Positions 7,339 to 15,020 of a stretch of 36,469 nt of DNA are shown here, one piece after another. A program made the position numbers and the translations under genes. Positions within the stretch are counted from its first letter, which is position 1. Each line of letters starts with the position of its first letter. The notes under the pieces are model-generated. The model ran no database searches and had not been told where the DNA came from. It saw nothing but the letters and a program-made list of their open reading frames with translations. The DNA comes from Bacillota bacterium (GTDB taxonomy: Bacteria > Bacillota > Dethiobacteria > DTU022). The stretch spans positions 1 through 36,469 of the forward strand of contig JAWSUE010000018.1 in assembly GCA_033549065.1 (NCBI GenBank), given 5' to 3'.

Positions 7339-8652
7339 TCAGCTATTTAAAAATTTTTCCAACGCATCTGCGCCTTTTAACATTCTTGAGGCATGTTTGT
7401 TAAAGAATTTCTCTTTCCCCTGTTCACCTGAAGGTGGGTTTTGTAAGTAATCTTCATAAGCAGCAGGACCGTCATAATCGACGAAAGCAATGCGGGCACA
7501 ATAGTTGTCCGGTTTTACAACCAGAGAATCCCCGGTAACTACAGCAATATGGTGAGGGTGAGCTATAAGTGCTTTACTCAGTTCATTAGCACAGTCTATC
7601 CCTTTTTCATGAATTACTTCGCCGAGTTGATTGAAGTCAGCCAGAAAATAAAAGCCACCCTTAGGCTCAGTTACATTAAGCCCGGGAATACGGGCGAATC
7701 GTTCACTCAGTTTTTGACCGATTAAGGCATGAATCGAACGTGTAACCTGCAAATATTCATCCATTTCACTGCTTGAGGTGTATGCTTTAACTGCTGCATA
7801 CTGTACTGGGGTCGTAACGTTGGTATAGATGGTGGCTGCAATTTTTTCGAGACCAAAGTGCAGTTCTTCAGGGCATTTTTCAGGCAGAACAACTACGCCC
7901 AGACGGTATCCTCCGGAAGAACGATCTTTTGAAAGGCCACCTGTCAAGAGAGTACCTTCCGGATAGACGGCGGCCATACTTGCGTAGCTTTTTATGTCAT
8001 AGGTGGTCAAAGAGTAAATTTCATCAGAAAGCACAATTACTTCATGGCGTCGGCAAACTGCAGCAAGAGCCTCTAACTCAAACTTGTCATAAACCTGACC
8101 AGTAGGGTTGTGGGGGCTGTTTAGGATTAAAGTGAAGGCTTTATCAGGATGCTTGGCTAAAAAATGTTCTAACTGCTCAGGCTGAAGCTTGTAATTATTG
8201 TCTGGTAATAAGTCAATGGTGTGCCATTTTCTGCTTAAGAGATCGAGCTGTGGGGTGTAGCCGATCCAGGAAGGCACTGGGATAATGTAGTCTAAAGCAA
8301 GCATAGAAAAAATCATGTAGAAAAGTGATTTTGTGCCCGGGCCGATAATCACTCTATTTGATTCAATATTTAGGTCGAAATGTCTGTTATAGAAGTCAGC
8401 AGTTACGCTTTTTAACTGCTCAATACCTCCGGGCTCGGTATAACCGCCTACAGCAGAGTTTTCCGCCAGAGCATGGCTTAACTCCTTAGGCACCTGAAAT
8501 GGTGATTCGCCAAAAGCAAAGGCAAAATAATCAAAAGGACACTGTAAATCTTGGCATCTATTACGTTGGTCGCGAACCATCATGCCTACCGCCAGATTCT
8601 CAGGCATATTAACATGTTGAACGCGCTTGTCAATGCTTTCCTTTAAACTCAT
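7339..8652 (-). CDS. PLP-dependent class I/II aminotransferase
   Basis: Fold-type I aminotransferase, 437 residues and apparently complete, so functional on sequence grounds. Visible PLP-site motifs are NSPHNPTG (substrate/PLP Asn), VLSDEIYS (Asp pairing with the pyridine nitrogen) and GGLSKDRSSGGYRLG, with the Schiff-base lysine and the phosphate-binding arginine. It has a good ribosome site (AAAGGAGC) before ATG 8652 and its own promoter. Length and motifs are like aspartate or aromatic aminotransferases, but the amino-acid substrate cannot be read from motifs. The following gene on the strand is the broken flavoprotein. It is intact inside an otherwise decayed region, so it may be under selection. 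Confidence 0.88.
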   Translation of the reverse strand: MSLKESIDKRVQHVNMPENLAVGMMVRDQRNRCQDLQCPFDYFAFAFGESPFQVPKELSHALAENSAVGGYTEPGGIEQLKSVTADFYNRHFDLNIESNRVIIGPGTKSLFYMIFSMLALDYIIPVPSWIGYTPQLDLLSRKWHTIDLLPDNNYKLQPEQLEHFLAKHPDKAFTLILNSPHNPTGQVYDKFELEALAAVCRRHEVIVLSDEIYSLTTYDIKSYASMAAVYPEGTLLTGGLSKDRSSGGYRLGVVVLPEKCPEELHFGLEKIAATIYTNVTTPVQYAAVKAYTSSSEMDEYLQVTRSIHALIGQKLSERFARIPGLNVTEPKGGFYFLADFNQLGEVIHEKGIDCANELSKALIAHPHHIAVVTGDSLVVKPDNYCARIAFVDYDGPAAYEDYLQNPPSGEQGKEKFFNKHASRMLKGADALEKFLNS

Positions 8653-8686
8653 ATTAAAGCTCCTTTTCGCAGATATTTACGCTTTA

Positions 8687-8715
8687 AGTATACATTATCG
8701 TGACGGTTATGTCCT
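8687..8715 (-). promoter_or_regulatory. Promoter of the aminotransferase gene
   Basis: On the minus strand AGGACA (-35, 8710-8715) is followed after 17 nt by TATACT (-10, 8687-8692), about 35 nt before the ATG. The -10 is good and the -35 fair. Called by eye. Confidence 0.45.
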
Positions 8716-8852
8716 TAATTAACTGTTAAGCCCATTTGTCAAAATAATAATGGCCTATCCTTTAAGCACAGACGCTACAGGTTCAAGTTAAGGCTGCCGA
8801 GTTGCTCCAACATCTCTGTTATAAGATAGTCCAGCCATCACAACTGATATAT

Positions 8853-8881
8853 TTGACAATTTCTTTCAATAGTATTAATAT
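8853..8881 (+). promoter_or_regulatory. Promoter-like sequence facing the tRNA fragment
   Basis: TTGACA (8853-8858), a 17-nt spacer, then TAATAT (8876-8881). No ORF lies downstream before the terminator at 9127-9170, so any transcript (about 280 nt) would be noncoding and would contain the tRNA-Arg 3' fragment. Apart from this and the GGGAACA pair, I see nothing in 8716-9070. Confidence 0.4.
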
Positions 8882-8962
8882 TTTTCTTGCATCTTGCCTT
8901 CTATGTGGGATATAGTTGCCGTGTGTTGTAATTGTAATTTTTAAAGCCGATTGGGATTAATT

Positions 8963-8979
8963 TGGGAACAACGGGAACA
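8963..8979. repeat. Tandem GGGAACA motif at the island's right end
   Basis: TGGGAACA at 8963-8970 and GGGAACA at 8973-8979. It mirrors the pair at 24-42 beside the integrase remnant and lies about 100 nt inside the tRNA-Arg fragment, where an attachment-site arm would be expected. Function inferred. Confidence 0.4.
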
Positions 8980-9070
8980 GGAAACGCCCCTAAATGACCT
9001 GAAATAAATAGAAGCAAAAAGTCGCAAACCACTATAACCAAAGGGTTGCAAGATTTCACCTGAAGTGCTT

Positions 9071-9122
9071 TAACGCACTTCTAATCCGTTAGTCGAGGGT
9101 TCAAATCCTTCCAGGCGCACCA
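9071..9122 (+). other. 3' fragment of tRNA-Arg(UCU), probable attachment site
   Basis: Contains the anticodon loop CTTCTAA (anticodon TCT) with its 3' stem TCCGTT, the T arm GAGGG-TTCAAAT-CCTTC, the acceptor 3' strand CAGGCGC, the discriminator A and an encoded CCA. The 5' anticodon-stem strand has one mismatch (AACGCA instead of AACGGA). No D arm or GCGCCTG acceptor 5' strand exists in the preceding 80 nt, so it cannot be a working tRNA. Elements that integrate into tRNA genes leave exactly such a 3' copy at their far end. The intact tRNA should lie left of position 1. Confidence 0.75.
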
Positions 9123-9126
9123 GTGA

Positions 9127-9170
9127 AATAAGGCTTCAGGACATAAACCACCTGAAGCCTTATTATTTTT
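9127..9170 (+). terminator. Intrinsic terminator after the tRNA-Arg fragment
   Basis: Perfect 14-bp stem AATAAGGCTTCAGG / CCTGAAGCCTTATT (9127-9140 with 9151-9164), a 10-nt loop, then ATTTTTG. It was probably the tRNA gene's own terminator, left behind with the 3' fragment. Confidence 0.85.
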
Positions 9171-9223
9171 GTTAAATTGCTATATCCTATATCATAAATT
9201 GTTGAGTATTATTGAACATTTGC

Positions 9224-9264
9224 TGTTTAAATATAAAAGAGAAGGGAGAAATTTTCCCTTCTCT
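9224..9264 (-). terminator. Intrinsic terminator of the small secreted protein gene
   Basis: Read on the minus strand, AGAGAAGGGA pairs with TCCCTTCTCT (9255-9264 with 9238-9247), followed by TTTTATATTT. It lies about 40 nt after the stop of the 9302-9718 gene. Confidence 0.75.
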
Positions 9265-9301
9265 GCAAGCTTAATGAATATCATAAATATTGTTATACTG
9301 C

Positions 9302-9718
9302 TTAAAAAAGATCCCACCAGCTAACTGTTGCGGCTGAACCTGCCGGAAAATTCTCCATTGAAAAAGATTCCCGAATTGAGGCCATTCCGATAACAGTCAT
9401 GTCTTCACTAAGGTAGGCGTGAGAATATGGGCTGCTGATATCGATATAGCGCTTGGTTTCACCGGATGAAACGTAGGACTGCTGTTCAATGTTAAAGTAA
9501 TCGCCTACATAATCCTCATCATCCACATTTTCATATGATCCGTGAGCTGCCTGGAAATTCGTAGTTAAAGAACCTACTTCTCCGGGATCTGCAGAAACAC
9601 TGACTGCCCAAATCTGACTGGTCAGGGGCTCAGAACCAGATGTGCTTACAGTAAAACCTGTTGTGACGAAAGCAAAGCCTATAATTAAAACAATCATCAA
9701 TCCAATATTTTTTTTCAT
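9302..9718 (-). CDS. Small secreted protein of unknown function
   Basis: 138 residues. MKKNIGLMIVLIIGFAFVTT is a typical signal peptide (Lys-Lys, then a hydrophobic core), with likely cleavage shortly after TGFTVS. The mature part is acidic, has no cysteines and ends in the aromatic-rich tail AATVSWWDLF. I recognise no domain. It is monocistronic: it has its own strong promoter (9764-9792), an AGAGG ribosome site before ATG 9718 and its own terminator. It lies just outside the island boundary. Confidence 0.7.
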   Translation of the reverse strand: MKKNIGLMIVLIIGFAFVTTGFTVSTSGSEPLTSQIWAVSVSADPGEVGSLTTNFQAAHGSYENVDDEDYVGDYFNIEQQSYVSSGETKRYIDISSPYSHAYLSEDMTVIGMASIRESFSMENFPAGSAATVSWWDLF

Positions 9719-9763
9719 AACATTTTCCTCTTCTCATTTTCAAACCTTAAGTACATCATTTAC

Positions 9764-9792
9764 ATTCTATCATCAAATAATGATTATGTCAA
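9764..9792 (-). promoter_or_regulatory. Strong sigma-A type promoter
   Basis: Minus strand: perfect TTGACA (9787-9792), 17-nt spacer, TAGAAT (9764-9769, 5 of 6). Predicted start about 9757 gives a leader of roughly 40 nt to the secreted protein gene. The rest of 9793-10050 shows no gene on either strand. Confidence 0.75.
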
Positions 9793-10050
9793 CTTCTTTC
9801 ATGATGTCTCAAAGCGCTGTCTTATTCAATAGATCTAAAATGACAAAGTATTGTCAGATATTATAAAGTATCCACTATTTTCAGTTATCGCAATCAATCA
9901 GGGGCTGAATATCGTTATGTTAACAATTTCCTGATTTGCTATTTCAATGATAAAATAACGCTGTTCGATAGCTGTCTGAGGAATCCACTCCAATTGCTTA
10001 TGGTTATAAGCGATTTTGAATGCTTATGAACATCAGCAGTAATCAATATT

Positions 10051-10059
10051 TGATATAAT
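10051..10059 (+). promoter_or_regulatory. Extended -10 promoter of the GH13 gene
   Basis: TGATATAAT: a perfect TATAAT at 10054-10059 with the TGn extension. The -35 region is weak, as is common with an extended -10. It leaves a leader of about 105 nt before the GH13 gene, in which I see no clear terminator or known riboswitch. Confidence 0.5.
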
Positions 10060-10164
10060 GATTTTATGTATTAAGATATCAACTGAAGGATCTATCTGAT
10101 TTCTTCCGGCAGCTATACCTGAAGGCGCTACCAGGCTAAGCTATTGAAGTTCTACTGACCATTT

Positions 10165-10182
10165 AGGAAGGTGACAATAATT
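10165..10182 (+). promoter_or_regulatory. Ribosome site implying a non-standard start for GH13
   Basis: AGGAAGGTGA (10165-10174) is a good Shine-Dalgarno sequence. The only standard start, GTG 10171, lies inside it and would be unusable with it. At proper spacing stand ATA (10177) and ATT (10180), both in frame. Confidence 0.5.
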
Positions 10183-11904
10183 AAAACAACCGAAGAAATA
10201 TTTAACCGATCGGTAGATAATCTTGAGTGGTGGAAAAGGGGAGTATTTTACCAAATCTACCCTCGCAGCTTTCTTGATACGATGGGGAATGGTATCGGTG
10301 ATCTAAACGGTATTATTGAAAAGCTTGATTATCTAAATGATGGAACTGCGAACTCTCTCGGGATAGATGCGATCTGGTTCAGCCCTTTTTTTGTAAGCCC
10401 CGACCTGGATTTCGGTTATGATGTGGCCGATTACTGTGATATTGCCACATGTTACGGCTCCCTGGATGACTTTGACCGGCTGCTGAAGGAAGCGCATAAA
10501 CGTAATATCCGGATAATGATCGATCTGGTGCTAAACCATACATCTGATCAGCATAGATGGTTCAAGGAGTCAAGATCTTCGCGGGATAATCCAAAACGGG
10601 ACTGGTATATCTGGCGTGACGGACGCGGTCCGCGTAATGCCCCGCCGAATAACTGGAAGAATAACTTTTTTGGCTCGGCATGGGCATGGGATGAAATTAC
10701 AGGACAATATTATCTGCACTCATTTCTAAAGGAACAGCCTGATCTGAACTGGTTTAACCCTGAAGTTCGTCAGGCAATCCATAAGGTGATCCGTTTCTGG
10801 CTGGAGCGGGGAGTAGATGGTTTCCGCTTGGATGTGGCTCACTGCTATTGCCAGGATGAAGAATTTCGGGACAACCCTTCAGTATTTCACCGAATTAAAC
10901 GATTCAGGCATAGCCCTTTCTGGGATCGGCCGCTGATTGTAAATATCTTTCAACTTCTTGAGCTGCCCGAACTGCAGGATAAAGTATACAGCAGACACCA
11001 TCCGGAAACTCATAATATCCTGAAAGAATTTCGAAAAATATTTGATGAATATCCCGGTACAACCAGTGTGGGGGAAATAAACAGTGAAAATCCTGCGCTT
11101 GTTGCTTCTTATTATGGTGATAATAACGATGAACTTCATATGAATTTTTATTTTTCCCTGGCTCAGAACCGCTGGAAAGCCAGTGCTTTCAGGCGCAGTG
11201 TTGAAAGATGGGAGAATAATTTACCGTCAAAAGCCTGGCCGGCTTATACATTCAGTAATCATGATATTATGAGGGCCATTAGCCGTTATGCCCGGAAGGG
11301 TCAGGAGGACAAACGGGCCCGCCTTTTGGCGATGATGCTGCTCACCTTAAGGGGCACACCTTTTATCTATTACGGAGAAGAGATTGGCATGAAGGAAGCC
11401 AAATTACCCCGTCAAGCGTTAAAAGATCCTGTCGGGATCAAGTGGTTTCCAATTTATCGCGGTCGTGACGGAGCGAGAACGCCGATGCAGTGGACAGCAG
11501 AAAGGCATGCAGGTTTTACATCGGCTGAACCCTGGTTGCCTGCTGGGCCGGAAGTGGAAAGCCGAAATGTTGCCTACCAGGAAAAAGATCCGGCTTCATT
11601 GCTAAATCTCTACAAAAAACTTATCCATCTAGGGAAGAGGTCACCAGCTTTACAGGAAGGTTTGTATTCCAGTATTACTTCAGGAGTGGCCGGGGATTGT
11701 TATTTTTACTTAAGAGAATCGAACGGGGAAAGATTACTGGTAGCCCTTAATTTTTCCAATGGGAAACGCAAATACGATACAAGTTTACTGGCAGACCAGA
11801 GCCGTATTCTACTGTCAACCGACCCTAACAGGGGTGAAGAAGTTATCCAGGACGAACTTGTTCTCAAACCACTTGAGGGTTGTATAGTGCTGTTAAAGGA
11901 TTAG
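10171..11904 (+). CDS. GH13 alpha-glucosidase (alpha-amylase family)
   Basis: Cytoplasmic glycoside hydrolase family 13 enzyme, up to 577 residues and without a signal peptide. It likely hydrolyses alpha-glucosidic bonds in maltose-type oligosaccharides, or interconverts such sugars. The four GH13 regions are clear: DLVLNHTSD (about 118-126), GFRLDVAH with nucleophile Asp221, VGEIN with acid/base Glu302, and FSNHD with Asp365. The opening WWKRGVFYQIYPRSFLD is typical of the oligo-1,6-glucosidase/alpha-glucosidase group. GARTPMQWT also fits that group. Exact bond specificity, or trehalose synthase activity, cannot be settled here. The start is uncertain: GTG at 10171 overlaps the ribosome site, so ATA 10177 or ATT 10180 may be used. 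The next gene follows after 42 nt. Confidence 0.9.
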   Translation: MTIIKTTEEIFNRSVDNLEWWKRGVFYQIYPRSFLDTMGNGIGDLNGIIEKLDYLNDGTANSLGIDAIWFSPFFVSPDLDFGYDVADYCDIATCYGSLDDFDRLLKEAHKRNIRIMIDLVLNHTSDQHRWFKESRSSRDNPKRDWYIWRDGRGPRNAPPNNWKNNFFGSAWAWDEITGQYYLHSFLKEQPDLNWFNPEVRQAIHKVIRFWLERGVDGFRLDVAHCYCQDEEFRDNPSVFHRIKRFRHSPFWDRPLIVNIFQLLELPELQDKVYSRHHPETHNILKEFRKIFDEYPGTTSVGEINSENPALVASYYGDNNDELHMNFYFSLAQNRWKASAFRRSVERWENNLPSKAWPAYTFSNHDIMRAISRYARKGQEDKRARLLAMMLLTLRGTPFIYYGEEIGMKEAKLPRQALKDPVGIKWFPIYRGRDGARTPMQWTAERHAGFTSAEPWLPAGPEVESRNVAYQEKDPASLLNLYKKLIHLGKRSPALQEGLYSSITSGVAGDCYFYLRESNGERLLVALNFSNGKRKYDTSLLADQSRILLSTDPNRGEEVIQDELVLKPLEGCIVLLKD

Positions 11905-11946
11905 TAGAGATATTATTATTCCATAATATTTAAAAGGGGTAGGATA

Positions 11947-13104
11947 GTGAAACGGGATTGGGAAGTCATTGTCGTCGGCGCTGGTCCTTCGGGGTCGATA
12001 ACTGCATCACTTCTAGCCCGATTGGGACATGAAGTTCTCCTTGTAGATAAAGATGATTTCCCCCGTGATAAAATTTGTGGTGATGCTTTACCTTCGGGAG
12101 TATTTAATATCCTGGCCGATGCAGGTATGAAAGAGATCGTAGATCAGGCTATTGCTGAAGGACATTTCTATCCCCTCATGTCAATGCGTCTTGTAGCGCC
12201 CTCGGGGCAACATCTGATCGCTCCTCTTAAGCAAGGCAGTAGTAGTTATTATCCTCATATAACTTCACGTTTATTCTTTGATGATCTGCTTGTCCGGCAT
12301 GCGATCAGATTGGGTGTTGAGTTCAGAAGCTTAAAAGTGACCGGACCGTTGATCGAAAACGGGCAGGTTATCGGTATAACAGCTGAGGGTGATAACTCCG
12401 AGATTTTATATGCAAAAGTTACAGTCGGCGCCGACGGAGTTTCATCGGTAATTTCAAGGCATTTAAGAGATCGCAAAAGGCATGTTTCTAAGCACCGGGC
12501 CATGGCTATCCGGGGGTATATTGAGGGTATTGAAGTAAATCACAATGAAGCTGAATTTATTTTGTATCACGATATTTTACCCGGTTATGCCTGGATTTTT
12601 CCGACCGGTGAGAACCGGGCAAACCTGGGACTGGGTATGAGGCTTGATTATTATCGGCGCAATCACAGCAACCTGAAGAAAATGCTTGAAGATTTCATGA
12701 CTCTGCCTGCAATTAGAAGGCGGCTAAAGCAAGGTGCGGAGATCGGGAGTATCGCTGCCTGGCCGCTCAATTTTGGCTCACAAAAATATTTGCAATATGC
12801 CTTTAACGGAGCTCTGCTGGTTGGTGATGCAGCCGGCTTTATCAGCCCGCTGACCGGCGGAGGTATACACCGAAGCATGATTTCGGGTCAACTTGCAGCT
12901 ATGGTCATTCACGAGGCATTACAGCAAAAGAATAATGGGGTGAAATTGATCCGGTACGAAGAATTATGCGAGAGTGTTCTTCTAAAAGAATTGAGGAGTT
13001 CTTATTATTTGCAGGAACTGTTACTCCGTTTCCCATTCCTGGTTGACATTGCTGTTCGCTTTTTTAAAGGAATTCTCTCCAGGAATATGGTAAAATATAA
13101 ATAG
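11947..13104 (+). CDS. Geranylgeranyl-reductase-family FAD oxidoreductase
   Basis: FAD-dependent reductase, 385 residues, of the family that saturates isoprenoid chains of lipids, quinones or chlorophyll. Evidence: the N-terminal dinucleotide motif VVGAGPSGS (residues 10-17), the family motif PRDKICGDALPSG with a conserved Cys-Gly, VGADGVSS in the middle, and GDAAGFISPLTGGGIHRSM for FAD ribityl binding. In bacteria such genes often reduce menaquinone side chains or polyprenols; the substrate here is unknown. Start GTG 11947 with AAAGGGG about 8 nt upstream. Likely co-transcribed with the GH13 gene 42 nt before, although no functional link is obvious. Confidence 0.87.
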   Translation: MKRDWEVIVVGAGPSGSITASLLARLGHEVLLVDKDDFPRDKICGDALPSGVFNILADAGMKEIVDQAIAEGHFYPLMSMRLVAPSGQHLIAPLKQGSSSYYPHITSRLFFDDLLVRHAIRLGVEFRSLKVTGPLIENGQVIGITAEGDNSEILYAKVTVGADGVSSVISRHLRDRKRHVSKHRAMAIRGYIEGIEVNHNEAEFILYHDILPGYAWIFPTGENRANLGLGMRLDYYRRNHSNLKKMLEDFMTLPAIRRRLKQGAEIGSIAAWPLNFGSQKYLQYAFNGALLVGDAAGFISPLTGGGIHRSMISGQLAAMVIHEALQQKNNGVKLIRYEELCESVLLKELRSSYYLQELLLRFPFLVDIAVRFFKGILSRNMVKYK

Positions 13105-13186
13105 AAAATGATCAATTTTCAGATTGTCTGGATAATATGTAGCAATTGATTTATACGAGCTCATTGTTATCAAAGGGGGATTTGGA

Positions 13187-13660
13187 ATGAAGGTTTTAGC
13201 TTGCACGGATGGTTCTGAACACAGTAAGAAGGCTTTGGAAAAAGCGGCGCTGATTGCCGGAGGATGCAAGGCTGATGATGTGGCAGTAATTCATGTATAC
13301 GAGGAAAAAGTTGATTTTGCCGCCCTACCGCTATTTGAAGTTGGAGCAACAACCAGGGATACATTCTCCAAAGAAGATGTCGATCGGTTCAGGAAAATAC
13401 AGGAAGAGCACGAAAAGGCAAGAGAAAAAGTTATTGCAGATGCCCTGGCCATTTTTGAAAAAGAGGGTATAAAAGCGCGGGCTATTTTAAAACAGGGCCA
13501 CCCGGCAGAAACAATTTTGGAAACTGCCGCGAAAGAAGGATTTGATATAATCGTTATCGGCAGCAGGGGCCTGGGAGGTTTGAAAAAACTGCTGCTCGGA
13601 AGTGTCAGCAACGCAGTAATTCAGGAAGCAAAGAGTGGAAGCGTTCTGATGGTCAAGTAG
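13187..13660 (+). CDS. Universal stress protein, UspA family
   Basis: 157-residue single Usp domain, presumably a cytoplasmic dimer. The N-terminus MKVLACTDGSEHSKKALEKA supplies the conserved Asp. The C-terminal nucleotide-binding motif G-2x-G-9x-G-S is complete in GSRGLGGLKKLLLGSVSNAV, so it belongs to the ATP-binding class. Usp proteins support survival under starvation or stress; no more precise role can be read here. A clear AAGGGGG ribosome site precedes ATG 13187. A strong terminator lies 32 nt after the stop. Confidence 0.92.
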   Translation: MKVLACTDGSEHSKKALEKAALIAGGCKADDVAVIHVYEEKVDFAALPLFEVGATTRDTFSKEDVDRFRKIQEEHEKAREKVIADALAIFEKEGIKARAILKQGHPAETILETAAKEGFDIIVIGSRGLGGLKKLLLGSVSNAVIQEAKSGSVLMVK

Positions 13661-13692
13661 CATATAATAGCAATTTAAATATTCTAAATACC

Positions 13693-13739
13693 AAATAAGT
13701 GTACGAAAAGTGGACAGGCTTTAAATCGTACACTTATTT
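13693..13739. terminator. Bidirectional terminator between usp and the MFS gene
   Basis: Perfect 14-bp stem AAATAAGTGTACGA / TCGTACACTTATTT (13693-13706 with 13726-13739), then TTGTT on the plus strand. The stop codon of the convergent MFS gene (13734-13736) is part of the stem. Confidence 0.8.
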
Positions 13740-14960
13740 TTGTTCGCGGACGTGGATGTAGATGACGGCAAGTGAAATCAGCAGAAGAATGACTTGGACC
13801 CAGGCGCCGGCGGTGAAGAGGCCGCCGGAAGAGTCGATTACCTTTGCTACAAGTAGTGGAATTGTTGCTGAGCCGATACCGATGCTGGTCAGGAATAACC
13901 CGGATAGAATCGATGCGTTGGCTGGAGTGATTTCTTCCTGGATCATGCAGAACCCGAGAGCCATACCGAGGACAGGAACGTTGAAGAATCCGAAGAAGAA
14001 AGCGGTAAGAGCGATCATCCAGGCAGTTTGGGGGCTCGAGGGCAGGTAAAATATTGAGATAAAGAGCAAAGGTGACAGTATGGAGCATTTTAGCATGGTT
14101 GACCTGACCTTTTTACCCCTGAATGCCCGGGTGGGGATGATCAGGGTGCCGATCACCCCGCCGGCCAGTGAGAAACCGCTGATTAATCCGGCAATATTTG
14201 GTGCAACACCGCCGTTATAGAGGACGGGGTACACAAGACCGGGTGTAATTACGATTGCCCCGATTGTAGCCAGGGCAGTATACTGCATGGGTATTGTAAA
14301 GCAGGTCATAACCTGCCTGATCCCCTTCCCGATTTTGATTTTGGAAGCGTTTACCTGTGGGTTCGGGGGCAGCGGAGGTTTTTCTTTCAGGGCAAAGAGG
14401 GCAACTATCGCTACAAAGAGTGCGATGAAAGAATAAATCCTCCATCCCATATTCCAGCCCAGGGTGGTGGTAAAATAGACACTGGTCAGTGAGCCCAGGG
14501 CCATGCCGGCGTTGATGCCGGCCGGAAAATAGCTGTTAGCCTGACCTCTTTCGTGCAGGGGAAACCAGTTGGCCACTATCTTTCCCATGGGTCCGAGAAT
14601 CAGCCCCCAGCCGAAGCCGGCGATTATCGTAAAGTAGAGAAAGGGCATGAATGCGTCAACCGTGCTGCGCAGATATAACCCGAGGATTACGAAGGAAATT
14701 CCGGTGATGATTACCGGTTTAAAACCGATTCGGCTGACCAGTATTCCGGAAGGCAGGGATAAAAGCACCTGCCAGATGGTGAAAACGGTGATCAGCAGGG
14801 CAACGGTTCCCAGGGCGGTGTCCCAACGTTGGGCCATTGTAGACAGCAGGGTTGACTTGGAAGAAAAACCTGCTGCGGCTGATATGCAAACAAATAGGTA
14901 AACGAAATAGTTTATCCAGCGATAAGGGTAGACTTTGTATTCCTGCTGCGTATTGTACAG
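13734..14960 (-). CDS. MFS transporter
   Basis: Major facilitator superfamily permease, about 408 residues with roughly twelve hydrophobic helices. The loop between helices 2 and 3 reads GILVSRIGFKPVI, matching the G-x-x-x-D/S-R-x-G-x-K/R signature. ANWFPLHERGQANS resembles the nitrate/oxalate-type and anion-symporter branches, but the substrate is not predictable. The frame is open up to TTG 15020, which overlaps the stop of the protease gene and has no ribosome site. A strong site, GGGGAGG (14968-14974), sits much further in. At normal spacing after it there is only CTG (14960) or ATC (14963), so initiation is probably at a rare codon. I give CTG 14960 as the start. Confidence 0.85.
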   Translation of the reverse strand: MYNTQQEYKVYPYRWINYFVYLFVCISAAAGFSSKSTLLSTMAQRWDTALGTVALLITVFTIWQVLLSLPSGILVSRIGFKPVIITGISFVILGLYLRSTVDAFMPFLYFTIIAGFGWGLILGPMGKIVANWFPLHERGQANSYFPAGINAGMALGSLTSVYFTTTLGWNMGWRIYSFIALFVAIVALFALKEKPPLPPNPQVNASKIKIGKGIRQVMTCFTIPMQYTALATIGAIVITPGLVYPVLYNGGVAPNIAGLISGFSLAGGVIGTLIIPTRAFRGKKVRSTMLKCSILSPLLFISIFYLPSSPQTAWMIALTAFFFGFFNVPVLGMALGFCMIQEEITPANASILSGLFLTSIGIGSATIPLLVAKVIDSSGGLFTAGAWVQVILLLISLAVIYIHVREQK

Positions 14961-14974
14961 GATGATACCTCCCC
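14958..14974 (-). promoter_or_regulatory. Ribosome site implying a CUG/AUC start for the MFS gene
   Basis: On the minus strand GGGGAGG (14974-14968) is followed by TATCATCCTG. CTG is 7 nt and ATC 4 nt from GGAGG. No ATG, GTG or TTG is at usable distance. Confidence 0.6.
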
Positions 14975-15020
14975 GGAGTGTTTGATTATAAATATTAATG
15001 TTTTCGCAGGTAAGTGTCAA

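Noticed and set aside
9045-9122. A complete tRNA-Arg gene
   Set aside because: No 5' acceptor strand (GCGCCTG) or D arm precedes the anticodon region, so only the 3' part exists.
13684-14088. Alternative minus-strand ORF over the MFS gene
   Set aside because: It overlaps the real MFS frame. Its Arg/His/Ser-rich translation is typical of an out-of-frame reading.
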